Shown in pieces: positions 44,840-58,592 of a stretch of DNA of 64,000 nucleotides. Location of the stretch: assembly GCA_963691815.1 (NCBI GenBank), contig OY829652.1, positions 14,789,027 to 14,853,026 on the forward strand. Direction: 5' to 3'. Position numbers and translations under genes: made by a program. How positions within the stretch are numbered: position 1 is the first letter of the stretch; every line of letters begins with the position of its first letter. Source of the stretch: Echiichthys vipera (lineage: Eukaryota > Chordata > Actinopteri > Perciformes > Trachinidae). A model generated the notes under the pieces. That model ran no database searches, had not been told where the DNA came from, and was given only the letters and a program-made list of their open reading frames with translations.

Positions 44840-46661
44840 AATGAATCTTCCATTATCTGTTTATACAGCAATCATTAATTTAAATACAATGCTGGGGGGA
44901 ATAAATTACACTTGTTTACACTTCAGAAGGCAATTAATCACAAGGTAATAAAACCTTACTTTACTTCATACGGATTATTCTGGAAGGGCCCACAATTGTT
45001 GTGAATTATTTCTTATGAAGTGAATATGCTTTTTGTCTTTCAAATCATGAAGGTTTTTATAATAAATGATTTTGTTCAACTAATTCGCTGTTTTACTGTT
45101 TAGCTTCAGCAAATAAAGAAATAGTCAGGTTTGATTTGTGCTGCTGTATAAAATCCATCCATCCTTTTGTACATTTTATACAGCACATGAACATATTGTA
45201 GTTAATATAGTTACCAAAAAATCCTAAAACATTAAATATTTCCAGGCTCTCTACATGTGCATTTGAAGTAGGAGTTGGGGCAGCATAGCTTAGACATGTT
45301 TCTTCTGTGTCGGCTTGTTTTGTGTTAGAGGTGTGAGAGCAGTGGGGATTACAAGATTACACGCTGGGCTTGAGTTTCTGCTCAGGAGCAATTTTCACTT
45401 TATTACAGAGCAGTGATGATGCAGGCTCAGTTGTCGAAGGCACCCTGTACTCAGTAGTGTACTGTGCTAATTGTACCTGGAGCATTTTATCACATCTTGT
45501 CTCACCTAGTTAGTTTTATCTTTCACTCTTTCTGGTCTTTAAAGCTAATATCCACAGTATGTGTTTGTTTTGTTCATTCTCTTTATGTTGAGAAGCAGCC
45601 TAAGAATCAAATCTAAACGGACATCATGTTTGGAGCTTGATAATGATCATTCAGTTGTGCAGAGACTGTGCAGTGTTTAAAGTGAGGGGGTGAATCTGTA
45701 TTTAAAGAGGGTTTTTTTTACTTTGAGAATATCAGATTCAAGCCATAAATTCCAGATCCATACATTTCCTTCAATAAACTGAAAGAACCATTCAGTATCA
45801 AATAAAAAAGACTGATTATCTTTAGCAGGAACCGTAAAAGGCACAGCATGGGAAAACAGACATACTGGCAAAATATGGAGTCAGTAAAATATATTTAAAT
45901 CAATAATTAACTTGTGCTTATCATCATATTCAGCAGCTTTAGGTGCATACTTACAGAACCACTTTTATTTTAGCACTTTGGATAAAGGCTGAGAGATATT
46001 CAGTGCATAGGCTTTACAGATATAAGTTGGGGAAACCTTTATTTTCACCTTTGTCATTTACACATGTAAATGATGTTTGTGTTTTTGACAGCTTACGGTT
46101 CCTCTTTAGATCAGGATCAGCTTTAATTTTGGCAACTCGTGCATAATGAGTGACAATTTGACATGACTATATGATCAAGTTACAATGTGCTTAATTTAAC
46201 TTTTGTATTTTTGGTAATGATGTCATGATCTATCCAGGGACAGGGGTCGCAAATTAGCCTTGGCTAGCAATCTGTATCATGTTAACGTAACCTGTTAAGT
46301 TGTTTGTTACATTTTATTTTTTTGCAGTGTCCTTGACAAAGTAATGAATACGTAGGTAAAATGTTGTTCTAACATATAATGGCTATCCTCAGGATCAGTT
46401 TGCACATAAAATAAATGCCTTAAGATTAAAATGTTGTCATATCATCAGCTTTCAATCAGCTGGCTTATTTTTGAAAACGGTTGCTCTAGATGTTTTGATT
46501 GACCTTAAACAATAAACAAATTGCACATGATCCACACCTATAAAAAATGAGGTATGCCTGTGTAGTTTGACTTGAGCATAACATTCGCCCAGATAAAGGG
46601 CACTCAAACCTTGAGCTTGGTCTGTAGGGAGTGTCCTTTATGTTAGTCCGGTCCGGTTCAG
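44840..46661. other. Convergent spacer between galk2 and atp8b4
   Basis: The two genes end toward each other. It holds galk2 polyadenylation signals on the plus strand and a minus-strand AATAAA at 46313-46318 about 345 bases past the atp8b4 stop. Otherwise AT-rich sequence with short fragments of retroposon type; no gene seen. Confidence 0.55.
44900..45117 (+). terminator. galk2: Candidate galk2 polyadenylation signals
   Basis: AATAAA hexamers occur at 44900-44905, 45061-45066 and 45112-45117, about 60 to 275 bases after the galk2 stop codon. Which is used cannot be told from the sequence. Confidence 0.5.
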
Positions 46662-49600
46662 TCAGTGTGCTGCTGAGTCGGCTTTGCTCTGCTGCTGCTT
46701 TCTGGTGCTTGTGTGCTTTTCATCAGAGACTTCGTTCTTTCTCTTTAACACATTTTCTATCCAGCTCGAGCCGTGTGGTGTTCTTTCAGGGGAGCGGGCG
46801 GGGGCCACTGTGCTCATCTTCATGTTTTTGCCTGAGGTAATCAACTCTCCGTAGCCCTGTTGGTGAGAGAAGGCATATGCAGAGCGGCGGGAGCTCGTCC
46901 TGCGTACTCGCCTCAGGTTCTGCTCCTGAGGTCCTTGTCTCTTTCTGGACTGTTCGAGACGAACCTGTCAACATACAGCAGTGGAGGAAGAAGTACTTAG
47001 ATCCTTTACTTAAGTAAAAGCACCAATACCACGTAGAGTAAATACATTGCATTTTAAATTATCAGCAAAATGATCTTCAAGTGTTAAAAGTAAAAGTATA
47101 CATTCTGCATAAAAGTGGCCCATGTGATTGATATATTATAATGTATGGCATTATTGGATTGTTAATATTAATGCATGAATGTGTAAGCTGTCAAGGTCGA
47201 AGTGCAGCTATTATAATTGCATGGGTCCAGACTGAATCCTAAGACTCCACCCAGTTGACTGCTCTGTCTGATATCAGGCAACTAATTAAGTCCAGTGGTT
47301 CCCAACTTATGACTCCGTTCCAAAGTATCTCAGGATAAATCTGAGGGGTCATACGACGATTAATAGCGCAGAAAATAAGGAAAATTGAAAGTTCTGTTAC
47401 ACATATCTGTGTTGATTACCAGCCGCGACAGCAATGCTGCCATTGTTTTCACTTTGTGAGTGTGTGTGTGTGTGTGTCATCATGATAAAATGTGGTCCTG
47501 GAGACACCTGCTATAGCGAGAACTAACACAAAGGCTCATTTGATTCTTTTTTTCAGATGTTTATATGTATATCTGTCTGTCTGTCTGCGGCCAGATGATG
47601 TCACCAATATAGTGTCCCAAGCATTACAGGTGTGTAGCTGAGATCAAAATAGAGCTTGAGGTTGAAGTAGGGAAGCCAATTTGGTGATGTGGCTGGTGTG
47701 ATCCCATCCCATCAAGGTCTCTAGTTATTTTGAATTTTCACTGATCTTTGCTTTTTTGGGGAATATTGGATGTGTGATTTCTTAAGGTCTCAAAAAGACA
47801 TTTAAATCAAATCATCATGGAAGGAGCCCCAACTCAACATCATTGAGTTGGGGTCAGAAGTCCCAAAGGTTGGGAAGCGCTGGTTTACTCTGTAACAATG
47901 TGTTATTTTAATACAATTTTACAAGCTGAATCTGATCATATATTATGTAAAATTGTATGTAATGATACTAGTAACTATAGTTATCAATCAGTGTAGTGGA
48001 GTAGATGTATAGAGTAGCATAAGATAGAAATACTCAAGTAAAGTGCAACTACCTCAACGCTGCTTAAGTAAATGTATGAATCTGAAGAGAAACATCAATG
48101 AAGTGTTTGCACCAATGCTCTGGCTACATCAACGTTATTGTACCTTATCTGTTTGAGTTGGGAAGAGGTCTACTCTAAGGAAGCTGATGGCTATCCCGGG
48201 CACAACACACGACACAGTGGTGAGCAGAATGACCAACCACACACTCTTCTCTGATAGACAGTTACGTGCTGCACCTGAGGACACACATGTATTTATACTT
48301 AATTTCCATGAATCAGTCATTTTTCTTCACGTGTTACCAACTGAACTAAACTTACCTATGAATGGAAAATTACTTGGAAAGATGCCAAATATGCCATCAC
48401 TTTGCAATGCAAATAATATGGCAAAGTACACAACCAGGCTCCCCCATATGAAGAAGTGATTGACAGCTGTCCAGTAGTGTGTGTCGAGTCCAATCTAGGA
48501 ACAGATACATGCATCTTAAACATTTCTTCTGATCAACAGGGCTATTTTTGTCTGTTTATCTTACCTGAACACTTACGACAATGACCAAGGACGTTGCTAT
48601 GGTAACAGCTAACGCTTGTTGGTCAGAAAAGTGGGAGCCGTCCTCTTTCACCATGACAGAGAAGGCTCCGTAGGGAACAAAGAAGAGCAGCAACGATGTG
48701 CCCATCCCCTGCAGCGTGCACAGGAAAAACTGGCGTTTGTTGAAGAGAAGGTTTTGCTGGCCGGGTTTGTAGAGGCTCGGGAAGCGAAGGCTGTTCTGGT
48801 CACTGACATCCTGCAAGAAACAGATATCATGAGTTTTATGTGATATAATTAAATATTATTGTAGGGATATGTTGATAAGCACTGAGGGCTTCATGGTAGT
48901 TGTATGGCAGATGGTTAACTCAGTATGACATGAACGATACACAATATCTTATATTGATACGTGGAAATCAGCTCTCTCTCTCTCTCTCTATTCTCCTGCT
49001 TCCTCTTATCGGCTAATTAGGGGCGTTAACTCTTTTAGTTAAACCAGCCAGATTTAGCCATGACCTCTATCAACCAATCACATCTGTGCTGTCAACATTT
49101 AAATTTATTTTCCTCTCTGTTCTCCTCCCAAGGTCATCATTTCCAGCACTCGGGTCTGAACTCACCAGAAGCCTGATCCTCTTCTCATCCATCCAGATCT
49201 CAGCATCCACTTCATTCATAACCATCACCAGTGTCTAGACTCCATCAGTGGGTATCCTACACTAATCTAATCGCCACAGATTTCTCTCACTTATCATCTT
49301 AATTCTAAATGTGTAATAAATAATTATTCACTTATATAAAGTCTCTCCTGATTGAATTGAAAAGTCAGTGCTTCATTATAATCACTTACTTGATCAAAAA
49401 GTCCCATCGCCAGAACTGGTAAAGATGTATAGACTATATTGAAGAGGGTAATGAACCACTGGTCATACACAGTCTGTGGAGAGAGGACAGTTGTATACAT
49501 GATAAAATAAAAAAACGGGAAAAGGGTTGTACCTTTATATCTGGCCTTTTAAAAAGATCAGGTCAGGTGTGTGTAGCCAAATTCAACAGTCCCATTTCAG

Positions 49601-52600
49601 AGTAAAACTGCTGACAGAAAAAGTAGATGAGGCTCTTAAGATGCGCAAAAGAATCTTGTGCAAAAGCTGATACAAAGTGAAAATATGTGACAAAAAGTAA
49701 ATGTTTAGTCAAAGGACACTAAAACACTAACAGACAGGTGAAGGGAGGTTAGAGGCAATAGACGTTCCACAGTTACTCATCAGCTATTCGTCAGTGATAG
49801 TTTTTCTATGAAATGGGATTGTTGATGTACATAATATATATTACGGTAAACGGTTTTCTTACCTGAGCTGAGAAACCACAGAAGAAGCCATACCAGAAGT
49901 GTACCAGCGTGAAGGCAAAGTTCTTGTAGAAAAAATAGCACAGGAAATTACACATGCGGAAGTAGGACCAGCGTCCGTGCACCAACAGGAGCCGCCGGAG
50001 ATACCGAAACTGAGCGAAGGAATAATCTGATGCCAGAACCGCCTGCATCCCCTCCTGACCGCTGATGCCGACACCGATGTGAGCAGCTGAGGAAGAAGTA
50101 TGCAGTGTGGATCACTGCCCTTTGAAACTAACATATTCAATACATACGTATAAAAACATTGTTTACACTTTGAGTCGTCAGAAGGCTAGAAAGGTGCAAG
50201 TCCATTAATCATTGACATACGGAATTATATCAGTAGAACAAACTGCGCTCATTGAAATGTCACTTTGAAACATAAGAAAGCTAAATCTAGCTATTGAAAT
50301 TACATGATGCTGTAAAAATGTTCCTTAACAAAGCTTATGTTTATTTAGCTGTGAGTTAATGAGTTAGACTTACTCTTGATCATGCTGACATCATTGGCTC
50401 CATCCCCAATCGCCAGGGTAACGACCCTCTTGTGCCTCTTCACCAGCTCCACCACCTGGGCTTTCTGCATCGGAGTGACCCGGCAGCAGATGACTGTTTT
50501 ACACAAACAGGCCAAGTCTAGTAAGACATGCTCCAGCTGTGGCTCAAGAGCGTGAGCCTGCAAGGAGAACGCATACATAAAATGTATTAAGCACATAATT
50601 ACCAATATGTAACGTCCACCCCCTACAGCCCTACAGAGGCAACACCAAGCAACAGCTGAATGTAACATTTCCGCTGAGCTGTTGCTGCATCATTCTAGGC
50701 GCAGCAAGGGAGCAGCTCCCCTGTGAGGAAATGGACGTTAATGAAAACCTGTAATAGAGCCGAGGTCCCTCCGCAGCACAGCGGCTCGTTACAGACTCCG
50801 CACAGTCAGCAGCAGGTATAGGGATGACAAACTCAACAACATAACCATCGTTTGACAAACCTGCAAGCATCAGCAGTAAAATAAAAACGAGCAGATGATA
50901 AAATTGTAATTCCAATGATCTAATGCAACACATTTGAGTATCTTACCAAACTGTGTCCATTGATGACTAAGGCATACTCTGCAATGATGGCTTCTTCAAA
51001 CACGGAGTCATCTGCCTTCTCAAAATCTCCTGCCCTGCTTACAAGACTCAGCCTGAGAATGTGCTCTTTAGAACTCCTGAGAGAGAGGAAGGCCGCTTAA
51101 CGTATATTTTCAGCATGTTTATAAAAAACTTTATTAATCGTTTGCTGAATACAAAAAAATATGTGAAATGAAGGCACAGAATTTTAAAGAGGTTCCACAT
51201 GTGAGGCTATAAACTCACCTGAGCTGCTGCTGTACCTCCAGCAGTGTGTGGCCAGAGACAACAAACACCTCATTCATGTCGTCTCGCAGAATGTTGCAGG
51301 AGTAGCCGATGTTCATCGCTGTCTCTGAAATGTTTTACACAATTTACATCTCTGTAGCTTTCATCTGTATCAGTTTTCTGGTCCAAAAGGTCGATTTAGG
51401 TGAATTATGCTACCTAGTTTGTCTCCTGTGAGGACCCAGATCTTGATGTCGGCTAGATTAAGACAGGCAATGGTTTCTGGGACTCCTTCCTGAAGTTTGT
51501 CCTCGATTGCTGTGGCTCCTAGAAGCTTCAGCCAGGACAGCAGTCAGTCTGCAGAGGCTAAATTAGTTTGATCGCTTCAAGGATGTAAATAAGAGGAGGC
51601 CAATGTTACCTTCAAGCCCTGCTCGATCTCCTCGTAGAGAACAGCCAGCTGATCCTCGCGACTCTCAATTACAGTGCTGGCAAACAGAAGCTTCTTTGTC
51701 CAAATATCGAAATAATCCTCGTCAAGATCTTTGTAGGCCAGAGCTAACGTACGAAGGCCTTCTCCAGCAAATTCCTGCAGAGAAGAGCAAGTCTTTTTGA
51801 AGTATTCATTCCTATGACAAATGATGTGACATTTAATTTAATAAAGGTAATTTTCAGGAGACGCAAATAAAGTATCAATCCAGCAATTTCCGAAATTTTG
51901 ACAAGACTATATATTGCATAGTAGCAATACTGCAATAGTATTATGTAAACTCACTGATGTTTTTAGTACTTTGTCTGGTTTATCCACTTTTACAAGTCTT
52001 TAAATAGATGCACGGTGCACTTATTTAAAATGCAGAAATTGTGTGATGTTATCCAACTGAACAACACTTACACTGAGATGTTCTGAGGTAGTGTACATGA
52101 GGTCTTCACTGGATGGATCCAGAAGGTCAAAGATAATAGTGTCAGCTCCTTTGGAGTAGAGTTTAATCTGGCCCTGTGGGTTTCTCACTATAAAGCACAA
52201 CATGAGTTTTCTGATCAAATCCTATTTGCACTCATACAGCAAATACATGGATCACAGAACACAAACAGAAAAATGTACATAGACTGTTAACTTCAAGCTA
52301 GTCTTAGAAAATAAAGATGTATTACTAATTATCACAGGTATTATTAAAAATGCTAAATAAGTCAGTAGAGAAACAGACTTGCTGTTAATATGCACACTAT
52401 GGCACGATGAAGACTAAGTGAGCATTGTTGTGCTGTTATAAGTGAAGACCTAACCAATGACACTCATTCTCTTGCGCACGTTGTTGAAGTCCAGTATGGC
52501 CAGCAGCTGGTAAGTAACAGCTTGTCCCATCTCACACAGTGTGATGGTCTCAGGGGTTCGGGTCCTGCAGACAAACCCAAAGTTTCGTGCCGCAGTGACC

Positions 52601-52672
52601 AAGGCTCCCTCGTCAGGTGACTGGGCCTGGTACACCAAATTACCTTCATGTTAACAGAAAGGAGAACCACCA

Positions 52673-52712
<40 letters not shown>

Positions 52713-55700
52713 GTTATTTCTGTTCATTTTTACTGCTACTTCTGGACCGTATGCACAGTTTACCTTCGCTCTTCTCCTCTGGCATGACAGTGTGGCACAA
52801 AGCCAGAAGTCTGAAGAACTCCTGTGCTGCAGGATCCTCCAGTTTAATGGCTTCAACCAGGCTGCCATCATAAAACTTAAAGTTTCTGTCACAGAGAGCG
52901 TTGAAGGAAAAGTCCACACAGGCTGTTTTCTGAGGGCACATGGACCACCAACATAGTTTATTAGTGTTTTCACAGAGTTAAGAAGTTTCGATTGTTATGC
53001 CTTAGACTTACTTCTGTAATTTCCACCTTCTGCTCAAATTCATCATAGACGTCACCTAAGAGAAAAAGTTATGGCTTAAATATCAGAAATATTGATATCA
53101 TTGTGATAGGTTATCAGTTCTATATGGGGGATCAGTGTTGGTGTTTTGAAGTTCAAACTGACACCGTTTCTTTTGAGTGAAACCGCTGATTGATAAATGT
53201 TTTTCCCTGAAATCTAATACATAATAAATCCGACCAATGTTCATGGCAAACATAATGATAGTTATTTCTGTTTCTCAAAATTATAATTATATAATTTCAA
53301 AAGGCTTTTCTGTATTTTATTTTTTTTTAACATTTATCATTATGTCACATTTTGGTCAACAAATCAAATTCATCTATATACAGTATATATATATGTATAT
53401 GTATTAAAAAATAATTGAAATAAAATAAGACAGAATTGTTTATTGTGTGTATATTCTTACATTAGAGCGTTTCAGACAGATGGTGAATTCAGGTTTATTC
53501 AGACAGACAGTATGAGAAAGATAATGAGTTTTTTTTAAACACTAAAGCATGAAAACATGTTTTGGTAGAAACCGAAAACGCAAGTATGAACCTGAAAATG
53601 ACCATAATATGGGATGTTTAAAGACTTAAAAGCACCATACCGTACGTCTGTCCATTAATTGAGCACTTGCTGAAGACCATGATGTTTTGGGTGAGGGTGC
53701 CCGTCTTGTCTGTGAAGATGAACTCCACCTGGCCTAGCTCCTCATTCAAGGTGGTGGTGCGAGCTTCCGCCCCAGTGTCCGTCTGATTGTAGTACATCCT
53801 CTGGTCCCAGTTAATGAAGTAACTGTGGCCGAGCCGCAAAACCTCCACACTGAAGGAAGATTTAACCGAACATTTAATTGCAAAAAAATAGTGGTAAGAG
53901 AGATGTTATATAGCATTTTGGAAATACATGTCGTCCTTACCTGACATACAGTGAGATGGGTACTACAGTGTTGAGGATGATGATGTAGGACCAGAAGGTG
54001 AGGAAGCCAGAGAAAACCGCACTGCTCTGAAACTCATCTCGTTGCAGAAACACCTGGAAGGTTCTGCCAATCCAGTTCTCCCAAACAGTGTTCCCAATGG
54101 CCAAAATAACTCCCATACAAATGAGGAAGGCAAAGATCTGAAATAAGATAAATCATTTTATGTTCTAACAAAATAGTTGTGGTTTAATAATAGCATCCAT
54201 AAAAAAAAAAAAAAAAAAAAAAATTCCGGTTCCGGCGCTGTGTCGAGCGGCAGCCAGCATCAGTTACTCTCTTGATTATGTTAGCTTATTGTCACTCTGA
54301 TCCTTTCCCACCTTTGTATTGAAACTGTTGCACAATAATTTCCCTCGGGATAAATAAAGCTTCTTGAATCTTGAATCTTGAATGTAAGAGCAACAAACAA
54401 CTTACCCACAAAACCAAAGTGTTCATCAGTTTGTCGATACTGGTTCTTTTAAATGTAGTCCCTCCACAGTTCTGCATGAGTTTGGTTTGCAAACCTGTTG
54501 AAGACATCTATCAGTGTTGGGCGGACAACAACAACAAGAGGGTGAACGGCTAATGGATCTGGAGGATGAAAGCATCCAAACAAAAAAAGTCATACCAGCA
54601 AAGATGACCATCCCAAAGCACCACTCAGTGTTTCTGAGTACACAACCTCGCAGCAGCATTTTCTCATTATCCAGAGGGTATCTATTGTCTCGCCAGTATA
54701 AAGTTCCTGTGAATTTATCCAACTTGCTGTTCGGCGGCTCACAAATGACTTCTCCTGAGGAAGAAAGCAAACGCAGTCTTAGCAACACCAGTCGTTAGTT
54801 TACATGCATTCACACTACAAAGTCAACATGTCCATACAGTAAGCCTGAAGTGTCCACAAGTGATTTATTTAATGTAAAAATAAACGTATATGTCAAGCGA
54901 CATCTTACCATCAAAGTCCATCAGTTTTGTAACATCTCCCAAATCTAAGGTGACGGTCAAAGACTGACGAACTTTCAGATTTGTCTCTCTGTTTGGGGCG
55001 AAATGGGAAAAAAACAAATCTATGATGACATAGAAATGTAACAGTGAACCGGTTTAATGTTAATCAAATACAAGAGTTGTGACCTCTCAGTTTCCTTACT
55101 CATGTGTGCTCGATTATAGTTCACATTTCTTCCGTTTTACCTCCCGTAACCAGTGCAGCACTTACCCGTCCAGCTCTGCAGTCTCAATATAGCACAGTCC
55201 ATAGGGCTCACTGCTACAGAGGAGGAGGATGTCAGCCTGTGTGTAAAACCAATACGACACAATCAGTGGTGAGAAAATAATATCAATAAATCAATGTCTG
55301 CCCCACTGAAGTCAGCGGCTTCTGAATCTCCCAGAAGAAACCTTTAATTGTTGACCACAACCTCTTTTATGTGAACACGAGAGACAGAATTAAACATCCT
55401 CTCCTCAGCAGCACAAAATCCTCCAATCATATTTTTCATGTTTGTATACAATGCTATATTTTATTCATGTAATCCCATCATATCTTGTCAATCTCTCATC
55501 AAAAATATTTGACTATACCATTGACCCTGTGTTAACTTATATATATATATATAACTAATAGAAATTTGAATACTTCTACTCACTGCAACAAACTGATTAT
55601 TCTCTAGTTTGATGATATCCCCCACTCGAATGTTCATCCATTTCTCACTCTTCAAACTTAGAATTTGAAAAAAACAAAAAACAAACAAAACATCATGATT

Positions 55701-58592
55701 AAACCACATAAGTGTCCTTGGACACATAGTACATAATCATTTGTGCATGTAATTTTGACTCTTCAGCAGTAACACAAAACATCTTTTAAATGAGAAAGAG
55801 GATAAAGTACCTTCCCCTGATGAGAACCTGAGACTGGCGGTTGTTGACTTGCTGGTCACTCTTATGTCTGAACTGAAATTTTTTTTTAAAAGTGCTAATT
55901 ATTTTACCATGTGAGATAAAAGAGGAGCATTTACAAGTGAACAGTTGCACTCACATAATCATCTGTGGCATCCTTCACAGCGGTGATTACCAGCACCAAC
56001 ACCAAAGGCACGATGGTTGTGAACCAGGACAGAGAGGAAATTTCTGGAATTAACTAAAGAGAAGAGCTGGTTAGCTCAAAAAACATTATCAATATAAGCC
56101 AATATATGTCTACGCATAGTTTCCCCTACCTGCAGAATCAACAGCACTAAGAAGTAAGCGTTTGCCACCCTCTGGAACTGCTCAAACAAGTTGATAGGCA
56201 GGAAGGTGAGGATGTTGTACTTTGAGGTTTTGATGTGATTGTCCTGAATAAGCACACATTCAGAAACAGTACTGATGAAATAGCCACCGCCTACACGTGT
56301 GAGTAAACCAAACCTGCTGTCATTTTGAGGTCTACTTACTGCATAAGAGAACTTGTCATTGTAGTCCTGAGCGTTGGCTTTCACATGGCGTTCCTTCTCT
56401 ACATACACATTATCCAGAGACAAGTTTATAAAAGTTCACATACATACAATAAATAAAATACTTTAGACTACTATCTTTAAAGTAGCAGTGAGAGTTTCCA
56501 TGGGAACGGCATTATTATGAAATATTATTAAATCCCACATGCAGTATATATGCATGCATATATAGTACACAATTATCCAGTTCATGTATATCCATGAAGT
56601 GTTTATTTATTTATTTAGTTGCACTATTTGTATACTGTACAATTCACAGAACACTTGACTTGTAAATTGACATTTTATTTAAACTGTATTATAGGTAATT
56701 GGTGCTTCTTAAAAATATTTATTAATATTAAAACCTATTTTCTAACATACTGTGTGAACAATATAGTCCTGTCTATTCTTTACCTTTATGTCCAGATTCC
56801 CTTGTTCCTAGCTGCTATGTCTACTTCTATGTAAGTACAAATTAAATGTATGTATAGGCCTACTCACATCTGCCTAATGAAGTTGAATATGATTCTGATC
56901 TTTGATTTTGCTATTAAAGTCTATTGAAGAGGGGTAAGCCCTCAGACGGTCTCAACAGAAACAATACCAGTTGAATTTTCATGTGGAAAATGGCATGAAG
57001 CTCCTTCTTTTCTTCCAGTGCCTTTTAACAAATGGATTCAACTACGTACAGTGAAAATGGCAGAGACATTGACAGAGATGGCACCTGCCATCCCCTTCCT
57101 GTCCTACAGGAGTGCTTGGCCCACGTTTCCACATCTTCTGCCCTCCACTTCCGCCTGCAAACCCACTCCCAGTTCCCTCTTCAGCTCTCCAGTATGTACT
57201 CACTCTTTTGCCATTATTCCCTGCCAGACTGTCTTTTGTGCTATCCCAGCCATAGCGTTCCACCTGCCTTATGTGACCCATTTAATGCGTTTTTTGCTGG
57301 AGTATGGTCTGGCTACACCGGCTTATTATTCTGGGATAATGGAGAAAAAAGAGCTCAATCACAATCATCTTGGGCAGAGCTAAGCTGATGATGTCCTTGT
57401 AAAATAAACAGTTTTGCGGATATTTATCCCAGCACTGTACATCAGGTAAGCCAGACTAGATAAAATACAGCTGTAAGAGTATGTGGCGCGTCGACTGGTC
57501 CGAGCTTGCCCTTTTTTGCCCAAGAACTCAAGACCTCATCTGTAATTACTCTCTTTGGCATTCATTTCATGGCTCATATGTCAAGGTGATGCATTAAGAC
57601 TCATTATCATTCACAGTCATGCTTCTTAAACAGTCGCAACAGGAAATAAATTCATTCACAACAACACAATAAATGCCAGTCATCTGTAAGATGACAAAAC
57701 CATTTATCAAAGCACTCTTGACTTTCAACACAGAAATGCACAAAGCAGCAGACTGCTATATCTGTCGTTTCCAAACGAGGTTAAATCATTGTTGAATTAT
57801 GCATAACGCACATGCACAGAGCTGCAACGGGATAGACCTTCTCACACAACACACTGGCCTCCTCTTGCTATCAGTTACTATGATGATTAATTATTAAGAA
57901 AGGCTTTGGTCTGCTTAAACATTTCATTAGAAGAAGTGTAAATGCAATAATGTTTTTCTGATGGAGCACAAAGTTATCTCGGCTTTCTAACAGACTGATT
58001 TCTGGAGGAGCTTTTTCTTTTCTTGAGTAAGACTGCAAGTTTGAGCAGCGTACAGAGAAATGCTTCTTAAATGCTTCAGGAAATGATTCAGACCTGAGTT
58101 TAACATCGATACAGGAAGCTTTTAGATGATCAGTTCCTGCAAGTACATTTTTGCCAAAAGGATGACAACACAATAACTGTAAAGTTCCCTCTATTTTAGG
58201 TTTTAATATAATATCAAATGTACTTGAATCACTTAAAAAAATAACCAAATTGGAGTCTCTCCCTGCGAGGCATAAGGTCACTTCCCTGTGTAATGCTACA
58301 AATGACAAACAAATGCTCATGACACACACAGAAGTCACACATGCCCAGAGAGCCTGGTCTCTCTAAACCTGTGCAGTGCACCAAGTCAGGATGACGAGTT
58401 ACAGCCGCCTGAGAGACAACAGATGTCTCCAGCTTTTGAAAAGCCAAACAAAAGATGAAGGTGTACACCTCAAATGAACCTGCAACCAGTTACACAACAA
58501 ACACATGTTGTCTTGTTGGTCTCCTCTCGTCGTTTTAGATCTAGAAAATAAAATGTCTTACCAATGTGAGTATTTCTCCTCCAGAATGCCAT
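46662..58592 (-). CDS. atp8b4: Phospholipid-transporting P4-ATPase ATP8B4
   Basis: P4 ATPase, a family that flips lipids to the cytoplasmic leaflet, usually with a CDC50 subunit. 27 coding exons: 58592-58562, 56398-56340, 56243-56130, 56053-55955, 55872-55811, 55656-55584, 55236-55166, 54988-54909, 54754-54596, 54494-54406, 54137-53941, 53849-53641, 53055-53012, 52929-52764, 52643-52455, 52187-52072, 51774-51610, 51525-51414, 51324-51219, 51076-50947, 50557-50374, 50086-49863, 49473-49390, 48810-48565, 48494-48356, 48274-48144, 46964-46662. Sum 3582 nt: 1193 residues plus stop (human 1192). The actuator-domain motif DGETNLKVR is intact; [12 protein letters not shown] holds the phosphorylated Asp at about residue 392 (codon 53710-53708); [24 protein letters not shown] and [11 protein letters not shown] give the nucleotide-binding and hinge motifs; ten hydrophobic segments are visible as expected. 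[12 protein letters not shown] in the tail matches ATP8B4 specifically. No broken motif seen. Confidence 0.96.
46975..48080. mobile_element. AAGTAAAAGTA-type element interrupted by a second element
   Basis: The left part contains GAAGTACTTAGATCCTTTACTTAAGTAAAAG and the right part ends GAAATACTCAAGTAAAGTGC and GCTTAAGTAAATGTA, which look like the two ends of one old element. Fragments of the same family occur at about 7895-8015 (TTATGGCATTATTGAATTGTTAATATT) and 58860-59060. In atp8b4 intron 26. Confidence 0.45.
47291..47883. mobile_element. Nested hAT-like element
   Basis: Left end CAGTGGTTCCCAACTT and the inverse of the right end CAGCGCTTCCCAACCT are similar. The eight flanking bases on each side (ATTAAGTC and GTTTACTC) agree at five positions, a possible decayed target duplication. 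No transposase coding seen. Confidence 0.5.
52676..52709. repeat. atp8b4: (TA)n microsatellite just upstream of atp8b4 exon 15
   Basis: About 34 bases of TA, 32 bases from the acceptor of the exon starting at 52643. Confidence 0.95.
54201..54381 (+). mobile_element. 5'-truncated LINE/SINE tail with TCTTGAA units
   Basis: A run of 23 A is followed by TTCCGGTTCCGGCGCTGTGT, then TAATTTCCCTCGGGATAAAT and three (TCTTGAA) units. The AATTTCCCTCGGGATAAATAAAG tail is characteristic of teleost non-LTR retroposons. In atp8b4 intron 10, ending 25 bases from exon 10. Confidence 0.6.
57018..57388 (+). other. Overlapping unassigned ORFs in atp8b4 intron 1
   Basis: Two frames are open over nearly the same interval, 121 codons from 57018 and 118 from 57032, with a plus-strand AATAAA at about 57401. 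No domain recognised; neither has a recognisable vertebrate relative. Overlap in two frames and absence of splice context suggest chance or a transposon relic. Confidence 0.2.
57871..58338 (-). other. 155-codon unassigned ORF in atp8b4 intron 1
   Basis: Longest unexplained intronic ORF on the atp8b4 strand. I recognise no domain. Its start region is hydrophobic, the rest is Ser/Lys/Leu-rich. Probably chance, but long for this composition. Confidence 0.2.
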
